Positions 60,501-64,000 of a stretch of 64,000 bases of DNA are shown piece by piece. The notes beneath the pieces were generated by a model. It was given only the letters and a program-made list of their open reading frames with translations. It was not told the DNA's origin and did no database searches. The DNA is from Cristatella mucedo (lineage: Eukaryota > Bryozoa > Phylactolaemata > Cristatellidae), in contig WPIO01000030.1 in the NCBI GenBank assembly GCA_009760855.2, forward strand, positions 3,691,501-3,755,500, in the 5' to 3' direction. The first letter of the stretch is position 1. The number at the start of each line of letters is the position of its first letter. The position numbers and the translations under genes were made by a program.

Positions 60501-63230
60501 TTTATGCTAAGTAGCTCAATATAGGCAGGCTTGACCCTGCCGAGGTGAAGTGGTCACCTAGCGATAGGCCCTGTAGGAACAGGGATTCCAGTAGAGACAA
60601 TATGGCTAAAACGAGATTTAGTTCTCTCAGTGCCCCACACGAATGCTTATTATTATATTCAATGCAATAGCTAAAGGAAAAATGGTGGCCGAGCCGATTT
60701 AGAGGAAGAGAGCTTCCAGCTTTTCTAGAAAGTGGCACGATAATTGCCAATAATTTAATTTGGTAGCTGTAATCAACATTCAGATTAAGAAAGGCAGCTT
60801 CCATCTAAGGGTGCAAGGTATGCTATACGAAGGGGGACGAGCCACGACGATCCAATTAAAAGCACTCTAACTCATTTCCACTGCACCCCAGTAACATATC
60901 AAAACCAAAATGATTGAACAGGAAACATGCACACAGCTGCCGACATCTGACGAGAGGAGAAGAGCACCGACCACGATCCAGGGAGCCAGTATTCTTGCGG
61001 ATAGGAAGCTGGAGATCCAGGGGGTTGGCCAACTTGCATGGGATTGGGATCAGATCTCAGTATTGCCAGAAGTCGAACCGATGTCAGAATTGTGGCTCCA
61101 CCCCTGCACACTACTAGCACCGAAGAAAAAACCTCGCAGCCTCGTGCAAATCCTTAATCACCATACATGTCGCTGTCACGGCTGTCCCCGGTTACGAGCT
61201 AGGAAATGCATGTGATGCAGCAACTTAAGTATGGAGTACCTCGGAGCTCTGTGCTTGGTCTGCATCTCTCTATAGTTTATACTCTACTCTTGTAGACGTG
61301 ATCGCCAAGCATAATCTAGGCTTTCACTTCACTTCTATCCAGATGACACTCAGCTGCAATTATGCTTTGATCCCTGCCAGCCCTCAAGCTCGAAGAACTC
61401 TCTCAACTTTCTAGCTGCATGTATTAATAACATCCACATGTGGATTGCAGCCAACTTTCCCAATGTCAAAGACGATAAAACCAGCTTACTAGTTAAGGGC
61501 AAAAAAGTGTGATTCAGAAATTGGAAAATCTAACGCTCAAAATAAACTCTCCCAGCCTATCTCCTGCTGCATCTGCACGAAATCTACGTGTCACATTCCA
61601 AAGTGACCTTTCATTAGACGACCACATCAACCCCACAGTCAAGTCTGCCTACTTTCAGCTACATAACATTGCTAAGATTCGAGCCAGCTTAGACAGGGAT
61701 ACTAAATTATATTGGTCCATGCATTTGTGACATCCTATCTCAACTTCTGTAACTTGCTGCTTGCTGGTCTACCAGCGTGTGCAATCAGGCACTTGCAGTT
61801 GGTGCACAACTCTGCAGCTAGGCACGTCAGTCGCGAGCTTTGCACTTGCCACATCACACTTCTCGATGATCTGCACTGGCTCCCAGTCAAGCAGTGCATT
61901 AACTTCAAGTTTCTGTCACTCACCTTTAGGTCCCTTCATTAATGCACTCAGAGGATAGCGCGCTAGGATTGAAAGCCTGGGGAGTAAATAATACGGTTAG
62001 ATAGGTCGGAGCAAGAGAATGAAATGACCTGAACGTAAGTGAGAAAACTGTTAACTAGATGAGCCAGAGAAAGTTGATGAGAAGTGGTTAATGAGGCAGT
62101 TACAATGTTCCCGACAGACTATTCTAGCTGCCGAGTTTTACATCAACTGTAAGAGTCTTATTGCACTGGCCGGATTACATGGAAATACCGTGACAGAAAT
62201 GGGATATCACACATGCATGGATCAGCTTGGCCGGTATACCCTTAGCTAAGCAAGTCTGAATCTTGGCAATATTCTTTGCCACCACCACCGTGACTGGTAA
62301 GATGGCTGACGAGTCTATGTTTCCAACAGGGAAGAATGTGCCTCATTATCTAGAGAATTCAGTTTTAGGACATCAAAACCATCTATTAATATCGCAGGGT
62401 ATTGCTTGTTTTTCTTTGGTACTTATTTTCCAGGAGCAGCCACCTGGAGCTCCACTAGTCCTCTAAACTCAGCACTATATAAAATAATAATAAGTGAAAC
62501 TGAGAGTAATTTAGAACACGGCTCAATATAACCTTATCACTTCAAAATGCTTATCCATTTTCTAAAAACAATTGGCATGGCTTTCCCTGCGTTCCTTTTG
62601 TTCGTAAAATACCATGGCAGATTTGCTAAGAAACCTGTGGGGTTTTAGCAACGAATGCATCTGTGCACCACTATTTGGAGCAGAATCCAAGTTAGGTGCA
62701 CCTAGATGGGTTTGGGATCGAATCAGGTGCCAAAAAGCTCAGCGATCCACAAACCCTATCGTCAGCTAACTGAGCCAACCACAGTGCCGGACCTAAATAG
62801 CCCGTTGCTTAGATGCATAGCACAAACCTCATGCATGTACCAAAGTTTTACATAGTTCTTTGCATATCAGAGATGCTGTTCGTGACGAATCGCCGAAGCC
62901 AAAAAATCGTCAGCAGGAAAGTCACTAGAATGAGTAAATTGATCAGGCGCATTACCTGCTGGCAATGACGACTGTAGCACCGAGGCTAGACAGTCGGTGA
63001 GCAATGCTTAGTCCAATGCCGGTGCCGCCACCAGTCACGAGTGCCACCTTGTCGCGAAGGCACTCCTTTGGTAGCATGGGCGTCGCAATGGCAGGAAAAT
63101 AAGCAGAGTGAGGCAGTTCCGGTAGCTTTGTGCCCTTATCATTTGGCGAAAGTGACATTTTCCACTGTAAATGATTCACGGGGCATTGAGTTTTTCTGGA
63201 GCTCGACGAAAAACTAGTCCATGCAAACAT
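51397..63230 (-). CDS. DECR1-like: 2,4-dienoyl-CoA reductase, DECR1-type, with C-terminal SKL
   Basis: Seven minus-strand exons join in phase: 63230-62956, 59061-59004, 58833-58599, 58334-58232, 58077-58005, 52622-52476, 51528-51397. The product is 340 residues from the first ATG (316 from Met25) against about 335 for human DECR1. It is a short-chain dehydrogenase/reductase that reduces 2,4-dienoyl-CoA with NADPH, allowing beta-oxidation of unsaturated fatty acids. Visible: TGGGTGIG nucleotide loop near 70, SNAAANFISPTERLSANAW near 145, Tyr200 and Lys216 (aligned with the catalytic Tyr and Lys of human DECR1), and the GPFYTKGAFDRLDPTG loop. The C-terminus is GSKL, a peroxisomal import signal not expected in DECR1. 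All introns start GT and end AG. Confidence 0.93.
51530..52470. other. DECR intron 6
   Basis: 947-bp intron. It contains a run of about 14 C at 51822-51835 and no recognisable repeat or exon. Confidence 0.6.
52476..52622 (-). CDS. DECR1-like: DECR gene, exon 6
   Basis: 147 nt, acceptor AACTTGAG after a T-rich tract, donor GCG|gtaaga. Encodes GAFDRLDPTGEWLSSVPETI, then PVGRLGNLGELSNLASYMVS and DYSSFLNGA. Matches the substrate-binding loop and the R-h-G-x-x-x-E-h-x-N-L-A segment of DECR1. GC-rich compared with the surrounding intron. Confidence 0.93.
53030..53222. repeat. Direct repeat copy 1 in DECR intron 5
   Basis: About 190 bp (TCTGATGCAGCAAGTCTTGC ... CACGATTCTTACTACG) recur at 54348-54541 in the same direction, with roughly nine of ten positions equal by eye. 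Not related to the LINE or SINE families listed here. Confidence 0.8.
53659..53828 (+). mobile_element. tRNA-derived SINE (family 2), best preserved copy
   Basis: AGCCGTGATGGCACACTAGG, then GGTCGTGGGTTCGATTCCTG with an exact GGTTCGATTCC B box, then GATAGCCGTAAAGGCTCTTC and the GCTATACAAAACGAGGCTGT end. A second partial copy (body only, 53840-53935) follows directly. It lies between the two direct repeats of DECR intron 5. Confidence 0.88.
53840..53935 (+). mobile_element. SINE family 2, partial copy
   Basis: Has GTGGGCAATGACGTATTGCC, GTGGTGGCGATAGCCAGTAA and AAATAAGGCTGTTAAATAAG, the 3' half of the element without the tRNA-like head. Confidence 0.7.
54348..54541. repeat. Direct repeat copy 2 in DECR intron 5
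   Basis: Second copy of the 190-bp repeat at 53030-53222 (TCTGATGCAGCGAGTCTTGC ... CACGATTCTTACTATG). Most differences are transitions. Confidence 0.8.
55325..56188 (-). mobile_element. LINE family A, older copy, left part
   Basis: The minus strand starts with a short TAA-rich tail, TAGCACCCTCAGTAAACTTA and the 3' UTR, and proceeds into RT C-terminal sequence (LHWLPFKQCIDFKVFSLTFRSL) up to GATATGCTGGAAGAGC. Its continuation is at 57633-57800 beyond a younger insertion. Confidence 0.85.
56189..57632 (+). mobile_element. LINE family A, young 1.44-kb insertion with target duplication
   Basis: Plus-strand copy, 5'-truncated at GAGTCAGCATTGCTTAAGG, ending in CGTTTTATCAAATGG and a short ATT tail. 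AGAGC flanks it at 56184-56188 and 57633-57637, and removing it rejoins the older minus-strand copy exactly. The RT frame is open for 379 codons (56266-57405) with YADD and the GVPQGSVLG motif. A 4-base insertion near 56250 (GTGAGTATCTC) breaks the frame upstream. Antisense to the DECR gene. Confidence 0.92.
57633..57800 (-). mobile_element. LINE family A, older copy, right part
   Basis: Continues the 55325-56188 copy: AGAGCCGATTTTGAGCATTA, then CACTTGGTTTGCCCATAACC and GTTGCCATCCTTATGCGGAT, the RT thumb region, fading near 57800. Confidence 0.85.
58005..58077 (-). CDS. DECR1-like: DECR gene, exon 5
   Basis: 73 nt, acceptor TGACAG, donor AAG|gtatgc. Encodes SLAVEWAKYGLRFNVIEPGP then FYTK; the N-V-I-x-P-G-P motif lines the cofactor site in SDR enzymes. 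It is followed by a 5.4-kb intron with a nested LINE. Confidence 0.93.
58232..58334 (-). CDS. DECR1-like: DECR gene, exon 4
   Basis: 103 nt, acceptor TTTCAG, donor AA|gtaaga. Encodes GTFLAISATYARDSGSAF, then MVPSASSKAALEIMH. Contains the catalytic Tyr (ATYA) and Lys (SSK). The segment between them is one residue longer than I would expect from the human enzyme. Confidence 0.93.
58599..58833 (-). CDS. DECR1-like: DECR gene, exon 3
   Basis: 235 nt, acceptor TATGCAG, donor C|gtaagt. Encodes 78 residues from VIPLVLNLREPADVS to GKRLIAAKK, including the SNAAANFISPTERL active-site strand. The most conserved exon of the gene. Confidence 0.95.
59004..59061 (-). CDS. DECR1-like: DECR gene, exon 2
   Basis: 58 nt from acceptor GTGTAG to donor AGG|gttagt. 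Encodes KIDVLQTAAAEVTKETGNR, directly continuing ...VIASR. In the family this is the arginine/lysine segment contacting the NADPH phosphate. Intron 1 is 3.9 kb and holds LINE relics. Confidence 0.9.
59880..60600 (-). mobile_element. Old LINE family A-related copy in DECR intron 1
   Basis: Recognisable blocks in the usual order: AAGCACATTAAGGACGACTT, TAGTAGCATTGC..., GAATGTCACAAATGCATTGG and TCAATGTAGGCAGACTT. High divergence; no open frame. Confidence 0.6.
61215..61942 (+). mobile_element. LINE family A copy (plus) in DECR intron 1
   Basis: It runs from AAGTATGGAGTACCTCGGAG through the YADD region (degenerate, near 61335), [20 protein letters not shown] near 61590 and [12 protein letters not shown], ending at GGTCCCTTCATTAATG (61942) within the RT C-terminus, so the 3' end is missing. 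Confidence 0.85.
61945..62285 (-). mobile_element. LINE family A-related relic (minus), facing the previous copy
   Basis: Complementary-strand blocks GGAGCAAGAGAATGAAATGA, TGTTCCCGACAGACTATTCT and CACACATGCATGGATCAGCT match the RT C-terminus in reverse. It forms an inverted pair with 61215-61942. Confidence 0.65.
62665..62800 (-). mobile_element. tRNA-derived SINE, third type
   Basis: The minus strand has CACTGTGGTTGGCTCAGTTA (A-box side: TGGCTCAGTT) and ACCTGATTCGATCCCAAACC (B box GATTCGATCCC) about 50 bases apart, then a non-tRNA body. Different head from families 1 and 2. Confidence 0.55.
62956..63230 (-). CDS. DECR1-like: DECR gene, first coding exon
   Basis: Encodes residues 1-91 and two bases of codon 92; donor AG|gtaatg. 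Contains ATPMLPKECL, DKVALVTGGGTGIGLSIAHR and VVIAS, the nucleotide-binding fold. Two start models are possible. ATG 63230 gives a Ser/Arg-rich leader (MFAWTSFSSSSRK) that could be a mitochondrial presequence but has a poor start context. Met25 (63158) has a purine at -3 and no leader. A possible acceptor CTAG at 63217-63214 would exclude the first ATG if an upstream noncoding exon exists. Confidence 0.85.
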
Positions 63231-63692
63231 AAGCAAAAAATGAGCATCAGCTGATTGAAGTTAAGCTCAATAGTATAGGTAGACGCACGCCGGGCCATAC
63301 AGCAGACGGTACAAATATGGAGTAAAGTAACCAGCATCAAGGTTAAACCTGCCTCGAAATAAAATGCACCCTTAGAAGTGGCTGGCTAGGGTCATGTACG
63401 CCTACCTGGTATACCTACAATGTTTAGGTCATTAGACAGCCGTCTCCTCGTTAATAATCGCACATGTATCTCCATAAGATCGCGAAGCAAAACCCTTTGT
63501 ACCGGCCTGCATATTAATTTCAAGCGAGTAAGAGATAAAGACAGGCAGTAAGGTGGAGAGAAACGTAAAGGGACAGACTGAGAGAATTTTATAAGCAGAC
63601 GCAACATAGGCAGTGACAAATTCACAGTCAAAGTAATGGTAACCGCGAGACACAGAGAAACGGAGACACGCGGAGAGAGAGGAAGGGAAAGA

Positions 63693-63832
63693 TTTAAATA
63701 GTCTCATTTGTGTGGCAACAAAAGAGCCTTAACGGCTACCAACACCGCTTTCAGTTGGAAGCATTAGATCACCCACTGCAGGACTCGAGCTGATGACCTG
63801 GGTACTGAAGAGGAGCGCCCTACCCCAGAGCT
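63693..63832 (-). mobile_element. tRNA-derived SINE (family 2 relative)
   Basis: Complement of AAAGAGCCTTAACGGCTACC, CACCCACTGCAGGACTCGAG (B-box region) and GAGCGCCCTACCCCAGAGCT (A-box region). Shares its 3' half with the 17085 copy, while the tRNA-like head differs from 53659. Confidence 0.65.
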
Positions 63833-64000
63833 AATACCCAGGAGCAAAGAGGGAGAGTTAGCGAGTCCGAAAGACAAAAAGTGATAGAAACAAACAAACA
63901 TACAGAAGAATAAAAAGAGTATTTTCCATGCGCAATAAAGGAAGGGATAGTGGGAGGAACGGAATGAAGGAAGACAAGAAAAAGGTAAGAGCTAGAACGG

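Overview
This is a window of nuclear DNA from an animal, most likely an invertebrate. The evidence is spliced genes with GT/AG introns and animal-type intron positions, many decayed non-LTR retrotransposons, tRNA-derived SINEs and microsatellites. There are no bacterial-style operons. I cannot fix the phylum from the sequence.

Two kinds of host gene are readable, all on the minus strand, and both concern lipid handling. (1) A tandem set of fatty-acid-binding-protein (FABP) genes. Gene 1 has only exon 1 in the window (232-301); the rest runs off the left edge. Gene 2 has exon 1 at 28765-28840 behind a TATA box, exon 2 at 23267-23439 (the classical 173 nt), exon 3 at 17590-17700 and a probable exon 4 near 16861-16920. 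Gene 3 shows exon 2 (43349-43522, frame disturbed) and exon 3 (42284-42394); I found neither its exon 1 nor a secure exon 4. (2) A complete seven-exon 2,4-dienoyl-CoA reductase gene, 63230 down to 51397. It resembles the mitochondrial enzyme DECR1, yet its last three residues are Ser-Lys-Leu, a canonical peroxisomal targeting signal. FABPs deliver fatty acyl ligands and DECR helps degrade unsaturated fatty acids, but nothing here shows that they are co-regulated.

Most of the rest is retrotransposon. LINE family A is of the L2/CR1 type, with an AP endonuclease, a YADD reverse transcriptase, a GCGCC...GGCGC 3' hairpin and a (TAA)n tail. It appears in about fifteen pieces, including a nearly intact 3.6-kb copy at 33045-36676 and a recent insertion at 56189-57632 with a 5-bp target duplication. 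LINE family B has a tail of ACATT repeats and is repeatedly interrupted by family A, giving datable nested layers at 20.2-22.65 kb and 47.9-50.4 kb. At least two tRNA-derived SINE families are present, and one carries a copy of the family A 3' hairpin.

Region by region: 0-2.4 kb is CpG-rich sequence around FABP exon 1, with a SINE and a CGG repeat; 2.4-5.9 kb shows nothing recognised; 6-13.2 kb is LINE debris; 13.2-16.3 kb is mostly unassigned; 16.3-28.9 kb is FABP gene 2 with retroelement-filled introns; 29-41.3 kb is LINE-dominated with one possible membrane-protein exon at 30409; 42.2-43.5 kb is FABP gene 3 beside a 335-bp GA tract; 45-50.4 kb is LINEs; 51.4-63.2 kb is the DECR gene with LINEs and SINEs in its introns; and 63.2-64 kb holds a SINE and unassigned DNA.
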